Shown here: positions 7,913 through 16,676 of the stretch, one piece after another
Layout of the letters: each line of letters opens with the position of its first letter
Numbering within the stretch: position 1 is the first letter of the stretch
Source: Croceitalea sp.
GTDB taxonomy: Bacteria > Bacteroidota > Bacteroidia > Flavobacteriales > Flavobacteriaceae
Length of the DNA stretch: 41,879 nucleotides
Reading direction: 5' to 3'
NCBI GenBank assembly: GCA_013001145.1
Contig: JABDND010000182.1
Coordinates: forward strand, 1-41,879
Program-made: the position numbers and the translations under genes
The notes under the pieces: generated by a model
What the model was told of the DNA's origin: nothing
Databases searched by the model: none
The model's input: the letters and a program-made list of their open reading frames with translations, nothing else

Positions 7913-9163
7913 ATGCAATTAAAACGAGTTGTCGTTACCGGTCTCGGTGCCTTGACACCGATTGGCAATAATATCAATGATTATTGGGATGGTTTGAAGA
8001 ATGGGAAAAGCGGCTCGGCACCCATTACTTATTTTGATACAGAAAAGTTCAAGACCAAATTTGCCTGCGAACTCAAAAATTTTAATGCCGAGGATCATTT
8101 TGATCGCAAAGAAGCTCGAAAGCTGGATAGGTTTGCACAATATGCCTTGGTATCTTCAGATGAAGCCATTGTAAACGCAGGACTTGATCTTGAAAAAATC
8201 GATAAATTTAGAGTAGGGGTCGTTTGGGGCGCCGGTATTGGAGGCCTCGAAACCTTTCAAAACGAAGTCATTGGTTTCGCTGAAGGCGATGGTACACCTA
8301 GATTCAACCCATTCTTTATTCCGAAAATGATAGCAGATATAGCCCCTGGCAATATTTCTATAAAACATGGGTTTATGGGACCCAATTACACCACAGTTTC
8401 TGCTTGTGCATCGGCGGCAAACGCAATGATAGATGCTCTTAATTATATTCGATTGGGCCATTGCGATGTGGTTGTCACAGGAGGAAGTGAAGCTGCTGTG
8501 ACCATGGCCGGCATGGGAGGGTTCAATGCCATGCACGCGCTGTCAACCCGCAATGAAAGTCCAGAGACTGCTTCCAGACCATTTGATGCTACAAGAGATG
8601 GTTTTGTTTTGGGGGAGGGTGCAGGTGCTCTTATTTTAGAAGAGTACGAGCACGCAAAAGCACGAGGCGCAAAAATTTATGCAGAGGTTTTGGGCGGCGG
8701 CCTTTCAAGTGATGCCTACCATATGACTGCGCCACATCCTGACGGAATCGGAGTTGTAAAGGTCATGGAAAACTGCCTAAACAATGCCGGACTAAAGCCA
8801 GAAGATGTTGATGCCATAAATACTCATGGTACCTCGACCCCGTTGGGCGATGTCGCAGAACTAAAGGCAATTTCCAATGTATTTGGAGAACATGCCCAAA
8901 AAATCAATATCAATTCGACCAAATCCATGACTGGGCATTTATTGGGTGCAGCAGGTGCCATTGAAGCCATTGCCTCTATTTTGGCCATGGAACATGGTTT
9001 GGTGCCACCAACGATCAACCATAGCACAGTAGACCCCAATATAGACCCATCTTTGAATCTAACCTTAAACAAGGCACAGAAAAGAGAGGTAAAGGTGGCC
9101 ATGAGCAACACATTTGGCTTTGGAGGTCACAACGCCTGCGTATTGTTCAAAAAAATCGATTAG
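7913..9163 (+). CDS. fabF: 3-oxoacyl-[acyl-carrier-protein] synthase II
   Basis: RVVVTGLGALTPIGNN, VSACASAANAM, NTHGTSTPLGD, NTFGFGGHNACVLF. Confidence 0.97.
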   Translation: MQLKRVVVTGLGALTPIGNNINDYWDGLKNGKSGSAPITYFDTEKFKTKFACELKNFNAEDHFDRKEARKLDRFAQYALVSSDEAIVNAGLDLEKIDKFRVGVVWGAGIGGLETFQNEVIGFAEGDGTPRFNPFFIPKMIADIAPGNISIKHGFMGPNYTTVSACASAANAMIDALNYIRLGHCDVVVTGGSEAAVTMAGMGGFNAMHALSTRNESPETASRPFDATRDGFVLGEGAGALILEEYEHAKARGAKIYAEVLGGGLSSDAYHMTAPHPDGIGVVKVMENCLNNAGLKPEDVDAINTHGTSTPLGDVAELKAISNVFGEHAQKININSTKSMTGHLLGAAGAIEAIASILAMEHGLVPPTINHSTVDPNIDPSLNLTLNKAQKREVKVAMSNTFGFGGHNACVLFKKID

Positions 9164-9171
9164 TCCAACAA

Positions 9172-9909
9172 ATGAAATTTGCTTCCAAAATATTTAATTC
9201 CCATCCGAAATCGGATGGGGATTTTTTTTTGGGAATAAAAAAAATCTTGGGTTTTAAACCCAAAAACCTCAATGTTTACAAAAAGGCATTTTTACATCGT
9301 TCATTGAACAAAAGAGACCACAAAGGGAACCCTATGAACTATGAACGCTTGGAGTTTTTGGGTGATGCCATGTTGGGGACCATTATTTCAAAACATTTGT
9401 ACAAGGTGGTTCCAGAAGGAGATGAAGGATACCTTACCAAAATGCGCTCAAAAATTGTGAGTAGAAAGCACCTGAACGAACTGGGCAAAGATTTGAAACT
9501 ACTTGATTTTGTTGAGAGTAGAATACCCAAGTCACATTTTGGAGAAAACATACATGGCAACGTTTTTGAGGCTTTGGTTGGAGCTATTTATTTGGACCGC
9601 GGGTATGAATATTGCGAAAAATTCATCAACAAACGGGTCATTAAGCCCTATGTTGACATTGAACAGCTCGAAGGAAAAGTAATCAGCTATAAAAGCCTGG
9701 TCATAGAATGGTGCCAGAAACAGAAAAAACAGTTTCACTATGAGGTATATGAAGATACGGGCAATGATATCTTAAAACACTTTGCGGTTAAATTGTCCAT
9801 AGGTGATAAAATACAGGCAAAAGCCAGGGCAACGTCGAAGAAAAAGGCCGAAGAGAAAGCCTCTAAAAGAGCCTATTTTGCCCTGCAGGATAAAATTAGC
9901 AACGGATAA
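9172..9909 (+). CDS. rnc: Ribonuclease III
   Basis: HRSLNKRDHKGNPMNYERLEFLGDAMLGTIIS signature, FEALVGAIYLDRG, C-terminal dsRBD. Confidence 0.96.
   Translation: MKFASKIFNSHPKSDGDFFLGIKKILGFKPKNLNVYKKAFLHRSLNKRDHKGNPMNYERLEFLGDAMLGTIISKHLYKVVPEGDEGYLTKMRSKIVSRKHLNELGKDLKLLDFVESRIPKSHFGENIHGNVFEALVGAIYLDRGYEYCEKFINKRVIKPYVDIEQLEGKVISYKSLVIEWCQKQKKQFHYEVYEDTGNDILKHFAVKLSIGDKIQAKARATSKKKAEEKASKRAYFALQDKISNG
9196..9230 (+). terminator. Intrinsic-terminator-like hairpin inside the 5' coding region of rnc
   Basis: AATTCCCATCCGA / TCGGATGGGGATT (single U-G wobble in the + sense) running into T9. Confidence 0.6.
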
Positions 9910-10023
9910 TTCGCATTCCATCAGCTACTCAAACGATTTCGTATATCTAATTTGTCTCTAATGCATTGCATACACTAGGCTAGTTTAGGTTTAAGCAGTA
10001 TATTTACAATTCGCACAAATTTA

Positions 10024-10485
10024 ATGGTAACAACGCATAAGATATCTGCTGAGTTATATGACAACACCTATAAACTCATTGCTTTGCACAGTGGGTTGAC
10101 AAGTTATACAATGGCATATAACATTAATAAAGTCGTGAACATCAAGCTTAAAAGATGTTTTGAAGACCTAGATGTTGCCCAAATTGATTTTCCAATTTAT
10201 GAATGGCGTGACGAAGTGACGGAAACCACATGGACCTTGTTGGGCAATACCATAAAGATTGAAGAGCAGAGCGAGTCGTATGGACTGTTTCAAGATAAAA
10301 CAAACATTAGAACCCATCATTTGATTGAGGAACGCAAAGAAGTGGATTATTTTCTAAAAATTGAAACTGAAGAAGAGTCGGTCTTATCACAAACGGTGCA
10401 GCTGTTGAAAAGTATTCCGCAGATAGTTACGGCCTATAGCATTGAAAGCGAGGCTTTAAAATCAAAAAGAAACCTAATTTTTTAG
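10024..10485 (+). CDS. IPExxxVDY family protein
   Basis: Contains HLIEERKEVDYFLKIE; located next to pyk as commonly seen in Bacteroidota. Confidence 0.75.
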   Translation: MVTTHKISAELYDNTYKLIALHSGLTSYTMAYNINKVVNIKLKRCFEDLDVAQIDFPIYEWRDEVTETTWTLLGNTIKIEEQSESYGLFQDKTNIRTHHLIEERKEVDYFLKIETEEESVLSQTVQLLKSIPQIVTAYSIESEALKSKRNLIF

Positions 10486-10487
10486 TA

Positions 10488-11930
10488 ATGCCAACGAAGA
10501 AGAAGACAAAAATTGTCGCAACCCTAGGGCCCGCGACCAGTAAGAAGGAGATTTTAAAAAAGATGGTTGATGCCGGTGTAGATGTTTTTCGCATCAATTT
10601 TTCACATGCCAACTATGATGATGTTGCAGAAAGAATTCAAATGATTCGAGATCTAAATGATGAATTTGGATATAGTACGGCAATATTAGCTGACCTTCAG
10701 GGACCAAAATTGCGTGTAGGCGTTATGGGGGGTGAAGTTGTCGTCGCCCCTGGCGACGAAATCGTTTTTGTAACCGGAAAACCCTTTGAGGGCAATGCCG
10801 AAAGGGTATACATGAATTATCAGAATTTTCCAAAAGATGTTAAACCTGGTGAACGTATTCTTTTGGATGATGGAAAATTAATTTTTGAAGTTATAACGAC
10901 CAATGGCGAAAACGAGGTAAATGCCAAAGTAATTCAAGGAGGACCATTAAAATCAAAAAAAGGGGTTAACCTGCCCAACACCAATATTTCGCTACCAGCA
11001 TTAACTGAGAAGGACATTAAAGATGCCATTTTTGCTGTTGGGCAAGATGTGGATTGGATTGCACTATCTTTTGTGCGATTTAGCCAAGATTTGATAGACC
11101 TCCAAAATCTCATCAAGGAACATTCAAAGAATAAGATTCCAATCATCGCAAAAATTGAAAAGCCAGAGGCCGTTGACAATATTGATAAGATTGTTTCTTA
11201 TTGTGATGGTTTGATGGTCGCCCGTGGGGATTTAGGTGTTGAGGTTCCCGCACAAGAGGTTCCACTTATCCAAAAACAACTTGTGCTAAGAGCAAAAAGA
11301 GCGAGAATACCTGTGATTATAGCCACACAGATGATGGAAACCATGATTACAAGTCTGACACCAACCCGCGCAGAGGTGAACGATGTTGCCAATTCAGTAA
11401 TGGATGGTGCCGATGCTGTAATGCTTTCTGGTGAAACTTCGGTAGGGAACTATCCCATTGAAGTAATCGAAAAGATGACCAGTATTTTGAAAAGTGTTGA
11501 AGGTTCCAGTTTGATTACTGTTCCTCAAAACCCGCCACATATTCGAACCAAAAGATATATAACCAAATCTGTTTGTTACCATGCCGCTCTTATGGCCAAC
11601 GAAATTCAAGCAAAGGCCATTTCAACATTGACAAATAGTGGGTATACGGCATTTCAAATTTCAGCATGGCGACCTAGCGCCCATATTTTGGTCTTTACCT
11701 CAAATAAGCGCATCCTGACCCAATTGAACCTTTTATGGGGGGTAAAAGCTTTTTATTACGACAAGTTTGTTTCAACAGACGAAACTATTGAAGATGTAAA
11801 CCAAATAGCGTGTAAAAAAGGCTTCTTGGATGTTGGAGATATGCTAATCAGTCTTGCTGCCATGCCTATTAAAGACAAAGGAATGGTGAACACCTTAAGG
11901 GTTACAGAAATTGAGACTTGTAGCTTCTAA
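10488..11930 (+). CDS. pyk: Pyruvate kinase
   Basis: TKIVATLGPATSKKEIL, FRINFSHANYDD, KIEKPEAVDNID, VARGDLGVEVP, IIATQMMETMI. Confidence 0.97.
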   Translation: MPTKKKTKIVATLGPATSKKEILKKMVDAGVDVFRINFSHANYDDVAERIQMIRDLNDEFGYSTAILADLQGPKLRVGVMGGEVVVAPGDEIVFVTGKPFEGNAERVYMNYQNFPKDVKPGERILLDDGKLIFEVITTNGENEVNAKVIQGGPLKSKKGVNLPNTNISLPALTEKDIKDAIFAVGQDVDWIALSFVRFSQDLIDLQNLIKEHSKNKIPIIAKIEKPEAVDNIDKIVSYCDGLMVARGDLGVEVPAQEVPLIQKQLVLRAKRARIPVIIATQMMETMITSLTPTRAEVNDVANSVMDGADAVMLSGETSVGNYPIEVIEKMTSILKSVEGSSLITVPQNPPHIRTKRYITKSVCYHAALMANEIQAKAISTLTNSGYTAFQISAWRPSAHILVFTSNKRILTQLNLLWGVKAFYYDKFVSTDETIEDVNQIACKKGFLDVGDMLISLAAMPIKDKGMVNTLRVTEIETCSF

Positions 11931-12452
11931 TTACGCAACTTCTCTTTCAAAGGCTATAAAATTGACCAACTTGCCTTTTTTATTGCGAATAGGTTGTCCT
12001 TTAATCCAGCATTTGTACATAGAGCCGTCTTTGCGATAATTAAGAATAACAGTTTCAAAGGGCTCTTGCCTTTTGATGGCCTCACCAATTGCAGCCGAAG
12101 TTTTTGGACAAGTTTCCGCTCCTTGAAATATTTTTGGCTTAGCTCCAATAATTTCTTCAGCAGCATAACCGTTCATGGTTTTGATGTTCTTAGTGGCATG
12201 CACTATGGTCAATTGAGGGTCAGTCACAACCACCACGTGGTTATGGTCGAGTATTTCTTTTTCAAATGCGATATTCTTTTCCCAATTCCGTTCTTTTGAA
12301 AGTTGATTCAAATTGGCAACATCGCTCAAATTCTCACATAAGGCACTAAATTCCTCTGAAAACATATCCCATGAGCTTAATGGCATATATCTAAAGTGAA
12401 GATTCTTGTAAAATTTTTGGGCAGCCCTATCGTAATGTTGCAATTCTTTCAT
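11931..12452 (-). CDS. LOV-like PAS domain protein
   Basis: NHVVVVTDPQLTIVHATKNIKTMNGYAAEEIIGAKPKIFQGAETC...ETVILNYRKDGSMYKCWIKGQPIRNKKGKLVNFIAFERE resembles a PAS_9/LOV fold. Confidence 0.8.
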   Translation of the reverse strand: MKELQHYDRAAQKFYKNLHFRYMPLSSWDMFSEEFSALCENLSDVANLNQLSKERNWEKNIAFEKEILDHNHVVVVTDPQLTIVHATKNIKTMNGYAAEEIIGAKPKIFQGAETCPKTSAAIGEAIKRQEPFETVILNYRKDGSMYKCWIKGQPIRNKKGKLVNFIAFEREVA

Positions 12453-12484
12453 ATATCAATGATAAAAAAAGTGTCATATGCGGT

Positions 12485-12492
12485 CAAATTTA
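12485..12492 (-). promoter_or_regulatory. -7 box TAAATTTG upstream of the PAS gene
   Basis: Exact TAnnTTTG on the minus strand, about 32 nt before the ATG. Confidence 0.4.
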
Positions 12493-12644
12493 ATCTTACT
12501 ATTAACAGTTCTGTTGAAAACTTTTGGCCCAAACACCCAGTAATTGGGTTAAAAGCATGAACATAAAATTGTGCTGAGCAGCACTAAATAACTAATATAG
12601 AACTAGTTTCAGGCGCGCTGGCCGCCATTATAATGGGCATATTA

Positions 12645-13232
12645 TCAATCCATTTTTAATAGTCTCGACTTCTCGTAAAATGAGCGTGAACTATTTTTTG
12701 CCAGGTGAATAGGCCAATCATTTTTATAAAGATGGCACTCTGTAAGGGCACTTTCATAAAGCAAATAAATACCACCTGAAATGGATTCAATTTCCGCTTT
12801 TGATACATTGGTGATATTCTCAGCGACCAACTCACCCAAATAAAGCAATAATTCTTTCTTTTGGGCTTGAATTACCGACAGTATATTTTTATTATTCGGT
12901 GGTATTTCACCTAATGTCTTTATCGCCCAACAACCCTGAAAATTTTCTTCTCTATATCGCAGCCGCAATAAATCAAAAATGCCCAACAACTTGGGCTCGC
13001 CAACATCTTTTTTGTCAATAAAGGTTTTAAGGTTTTCCATAAAATCATGGTGCTTTTGATTTAAATAAGCAATACAGAGTTCCTCTTTAGATTTAAAATG
13101 ATGGTATAAAGTAGCTTTGGCAATCTGTGATTTGGCGATAATGGAATTTATACCAGTTGCATTATAACCCTGTAAATAAAAAAGGTCACTGGCCGTGTCG
13201 ATGATGTGCTGGTGTACATTTCGTGTTCCCAT
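12645..13232 (-). CDS. TetR/AcrR family transcriptional regulator
   Basis: N-terminal HTH: IIDTASDLFYLQGYNATGINSIIAKSQIAKATLYHHFKSKEELCIAYL. Confidence 0.92.
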   Translation of the reverse strand: MGTRNVHQHIIDTASDLFYLQGYNATGINSIIAKSQIAKATLYHHFKSKEELCIAYLNQKHHDFMENLKTFIDKKDVGEPKLLGIFDLLRLRYREENFQGCWAIKTLGEIPPNNKNILSVIQAQKKELLLYLGELVAENITNVSKAEIESISGGIYLLYESALTECHLYKNDWPIHLAKNSSRSFYEKSRLLKMD

Positions 13233-13303
13233 GCCTTAAAATTAGTGAATTGGAGCGTTTTTGCCCTTATTAGTTAGACACCATTTTAATTGAAGGGTCA
13301 CAA

Positions 13304-14401
13304 TTAAAAATCGAACTTAAGTTGCACATAGACAGAATCTTGTGCTGTTTCTTTCTCTTTTTCGGTGTTTAGGTTAGAAAGAGAAATGCCAAGCAATCGT
13401 ACCGAATTATCCAGAGCTTCTTGGTAAAGCAAGTCTTTTGCCGTTTCTAAAATTAGGTTTTTGTCAGCTATAAAATAAGAGATGGTCTTACTACGGGTTT
13501 GCAGACTAAAATCACTGTATTTAATTTTAAGGGTAATGGTTTTTCCGGCTACTTTCGATTTTGCCAATCGGCGTTCCAATTCATGTGCTATATGTTCTAA
13601 TTTTTCCAGCATAAATACCTCACTACTCAAATTTTTACTGAAAGTACGTTCGGCACCTACAGATTTTGGAACGCGATGAGGCTTAACTTCACTAAGGTGA
13701 ACACCACGAACCACATTATAATAATAGCGACCACTTTTGCCAAATTGTTCAGTTAAAAACTCGATACCCTTTTCTTTTAAATCCCGACCAGTAAAAATGC
13801 CCAATTTGTACATTTTTTCTGCCGTTACCTTACCGACTCCATGAAACTTGCGTATTTCCAGTGCTTCCAAGAATTCAATTACTTCCTCTGGGTTAACCGT
13901 TTTTTGACCATTGGGCTTATGGTAATCGCTGGCCACTTTTGCGATGAATTTGTTGATGGAAATTCCTGCTGAAGCTGTTAACCCTGTCTTTGAAATAATT
14001 TTTTGTCGAATTTCTTGGGCAATCAAAGTGGCAGATGGGTTTCCTTTTTTATTCTTGGTAACGTCTAAGTAGGCCTCGTCCAATGATAGCGGCTCTACCA
14101 AATCGGTATATTCATAAAAGACTTCTCGAATTTGGTTTGAAATTTCTTTATAACGGTCAAATCTTGGTTTCACAAATACGAGATGGGGGCAGTTTTGCTG
14201 GGCTAAATAACCGCTCATGGCACTGCGAACGCCGAATTTTCTGGCTTCATAACTGGCCGCCGATACGACCCCTCTTTTTGAGCCCCCACCAACGGCAACG
14301 GGCTTTCCCTTTAACTCGGGGTTGTCATGTTGTTCTACCGAGGCATAAAAGGCATCCATATCTACATGAATGATTTTTCTTAATGGGAATTCAAAGGCCA
14401 T
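13304..14401 (-). CDS. dinB: DNA polymerase IV (Y-family)
   Basis: RKIIHVDMDAFYASVEQ, SLDEAYLDVT, ASAGISINKFIAKVASD. ATG at 14401 (MAFEFPLRK) preferred over the upstream track start. Confidence 0.95.
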   Translation of the reverse strand: MAFEFPLRKIIHVDMDAFYASVEQHDNPELKGKPVAVGGGSKRGVVSAASYEARKFGVRSAMSGYLAQQNCPHLVFVKPRFDRYKEISNQIREVFYEYTDLVEPLSLDEAYLDVTKNKKGNPSATLIAQEIRQKIISKTGLTASAGISINKFIAKVASDYHKPNGQKTVNPEEVIEFLEALEIRKFHGVGKVTAEKMYKLGIFTGRDLKEKGIEFLTEQFGKSGRYYYNVVRGVHLSEVKPHRVPKSVGAERTFSKNLSSEVFMLEKLEHIAHELERRLAKSKVAGKTITLKIKYSDFSLQTRSKTISYFIADKNLILETAKDLLYQEALDNSVRLLGISLSNLNTEKEKETAQDSVYVQLKFDF

Positions 14402-14403
14402 AC

Positions 14404-14411
14404 CCAAATTT
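14404..14411 (-). promoter_or_regulatory. -7 box TAAATTTG abutting the dinB start codon
   Basis: Minus-strand TAAATTTG-GG-ATG-like spacing; exact TAnnTTTG match. Confidence 0.35.
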
Positions 14412-14428
14412 AGGCTATATTTATTTTG

Positions 14429-14902
14429 ATGGAACATTTAGAAATTGAACGCAAGTTCTTGGTGAAGAATTCAGATTACCGAGATACCGCACACTCTCAA
14501 AAGCGAATCATACAAGGGTTTTTGAACTGCGATCCTCAACGTACAATACGTGTACGCATAATCGGAAATAAAGGGTTTTTGACCATTAAGGGAGAAAGTA
14601 ATTCTTCTGGAACTACCCGTTACGAATGGGAGCGGGAAATTCCATTGGATGAAGCTGCCAATTTGATTGACCTTTGTGAAGGGGTAATTTTAGAAAAAAT
14701 ACGATTTGAAGTCAGTGTAAAAGGTCATTTTTTTGAAGTTGATGAGTTTATGGCAGAGAATAAGGGACTCATTATAGCAGAGGTAGAACTAGAGCATGAA
14801 GACGAACCTTTTCAAAAGCCGCATTGGTTGGGCAATGAAGTTACTGGCCAGATAAAATACTACAACTCTCAATTATCAAAGAATCCATTCAAAAACTGGT
14901 AG
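14429..14902 (+). CDS. CYTH domain protein (triphosphatase/adenylate cyclase-like)
   Basis: MEHLEIERKFLVKNSDYR (ExExK motif), RTIRVRIIGNKGFLTIKGE, WEREIPLDEA. ATG at 14429. Confidence 0.92.
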   Translation: MEHLEIERKFLVKNSDYRDTAHSQKRIIQGFLNCDPQRTIRVRIIGNKGFLTIKGESNSSGTTRYEWEREIPLDEAANLIDLCEGVILEKIRFEVSVKGHFFEVDEFMAENKGLIIAEVELEHEDEPFQKPHWLGNEVTGQIKYYNSQLSKNPFKNW

Positions 14903-14915
14903 GCCCATTTCATTG

Positions 14916-16583
14916 TCAAAATAGCCCCGTTATTGTTCCATCCTTATCGATACATATATTTTCTGCAGAAGGCGTGGAGGGCAAACCTGGCATACGCAAT
15001 ATATCGCCCGCAATAGGGATAATGAATCCCGCACCTGTGGCAATCTCAAACTCACGTATGTTGATATCAAAATTCTCAGGTCGTCCCAATCGTTTTTCGT
15101 CATCGCTAAGGCTCTTTTGGGTTTTGGCGATGCAGACAGGTAAATTGGCGTAGCCCATTCTTTCAAATCGCCTTAATTGGGCGTTTGCCTTATTGCTTAG
15201 CAATACATTTTTGGCGCCATAAATGGTTTTACATATTTTCTCCATTTTGTCTCTCACGGAATCTTCTAGACTATAAGTGGGCTTAAAAGATTGACTACAG
15301 GTACTGGCTGCTTCAACTACTTTGGCAGCCAAATCCGTACATCCCTTTCCTCCATTGGCCCAGCCATAGCTTAGGGCTGCGGCTACCCCCAATTTACCAC
15401 AATGAGACAAAAGCAATTCTTTCTCAGCCTCCGTATCGCTGCTAAAGGCGTTGATTGACACCACAACAGGAAGTCCAAAGCTCTTTAAACTTGAGATGTG
15501 GCGTTCCAAATTAGGAAAGCCTTTTCTTAGGGCTTCTGTGTCTTCATTTGTCAATTCAGACAGTTTTTTGCCTCCATGATATTTTAAGGCCCTTATGGTT
15601 GCAACCAAAACAATGGTTTTCGGAGAAAGACCAGCAGTTCGGCATTTTATGTTCAGAAATTTTTCAGCTCCTAAATCAGAACCAAACCCAGCTTCTGTTA
15701 CTACATAGTCACTAAGGCTCATACCCATTTTCGTCGCCAAAATTGAATTGGTGCCTTGGGCAATATTGGCAAAAGGGCCACCATGGATAATAGCTGGGTT
15801 ACCCTCAAGAGTTTGTACCAAGTTGGGTTTAATGGCGTCTTTTAATAATACGGCCATCGCTCCTTCAGCATTCAAGTCGCGCGCGTAAATTGGTTTTCCC
15901 TCCCATGTATCACCGATGTAAATGTTTCCGCACATTTGCTTTAGGCTATCTAAATTGTCACACAAACAAAGAATGGCCATTATCTCTGAGGCCGCGGTAA
16001 TATTGAAACCGGTTTCACGAGGAATTCCGCCAGATTTTCCGCCCAATGCAGCAATAATGCTTCTGAGTCCGCGATCATTCATATCCATACATCGTTTCCA
16101 AATCACCGTACGGGGGTCTATGCCCAAACTTTTGGTTTTGCTCTGAATGTTATTATCTATCAAAGCGGCCAACAAATTGTTTGCTTTTTCAATGGCATGA
16201 AAATCGCCTGTAAAATGAAGATTGATATCCACCATAGGGATTACTTGGCTCCAACCCCCACCTGCTGCCCCACCTTTGATACCAAATACCGGACCTAGGC
16301 TGGGCTCTCGTATGACGACTACAGCTTTTTCACCAATTTCGTTCAGCGCATCGCCCAATCCAATAGAAGTAGTTGTTTTGCCTTCTCCTGCAGGGGTAGG
16401 GGTAATGGCGGTAACTAAAATGAGATTGCTCTTTTTTATGGATGATGCATCAATTAATTCAAGTGGAAGTTTGGCTTTATCTGAACCATAATATTCCAAC
16501 TGTGTTTCTTTGATGGCTAACTTTGAGGCAATGTCACGAATGTGTTTAGCCTTGATACTGCTTGCAATTTCTATATCGGTCAT
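14916..16583 (-). CDS. fhs: Formate--tetrahydrofolate ligase
   Basis: LVTAITPTPAGEGKTTTSIGLGDAL, LREPSLGPVFGIKGGAAGGG-type sequence, GDFHAIEKANNLLAALIDN. Confidence 0.97.
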   Translation of the reverse strand: MTDIEIASSIKAKHIRDIASKLAIKETQLEYYGSDKAKLPLELIDASSIKKSNLILVTAITPTPAGEGKTTTSIGLGDALNEIGEKAVVVIREPSLGPVFGIKGGAAGGGWSQVIPMVDINLHFTGDFHAIEKANNLLAALIDNNIQSKTKSLGIDPRTVIWKRCMDMNDRGLRSIIAALGGKSGGIPRETGFNITAASEIMAILCLCDNLDSLKQMCGNIYIGDTWEGKPIYARDLNAEGAMAVLLKDAIKPNLVQTLEGNPAIIHGGPFANIAQGTNSILATKMGMSLSDYVVTEAGFGSDLGAEKFLNIKCRTAGLSPKTIVLVATIRALKYHGGKKLSELTNEDTEALRKGFPNLERHISSLKSFGLPVVVSINAFSSDTEAEKELLLSHCGKLGVAAALSYGWANGGKGCTDLAAKVVEAASTCSQSFKPTYSLEDSVRDKMEKICKTIYGAKNVLLSNKANAQLRRFERMGYANLPVCIAKTQKSLSDDEKRLGRPENFDINIREFEIATGAGFIIPIAGDILRMPGLPSTPSAENICIDKDGTITGLF

Positions 16584-16676
16584 AGGTCTAATTTAAAGAT
16601 TAATTTAGAGATAAACCGAAAACTGCATTCGCAATTTGACCTTTTAAAAATGGAATTTTGTGAAGTAGAGTTTAGT

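Noticed and set aside
8156-8536. 126-aa minus-strand ORF inside fabF
   Set aside because: Antisense to a strongly conserved gene; no recognisable domain.
10741-10759. Perfect 8-bp hairpin TCGTCGCC-CCT-GGCGACGA within pyk
   Set aside because: Explained by codons for VVAPGDE; no T-tract or other regulatory context.
12521-12555. Imperfect hairpin CTTTTGGCCCAA...TTGGGTTAAAAG upstream of the PAS gene
   Set aside because: No T-tract in the orientation that pairs best; probably a weak terminator region of the TetR gene or chance.
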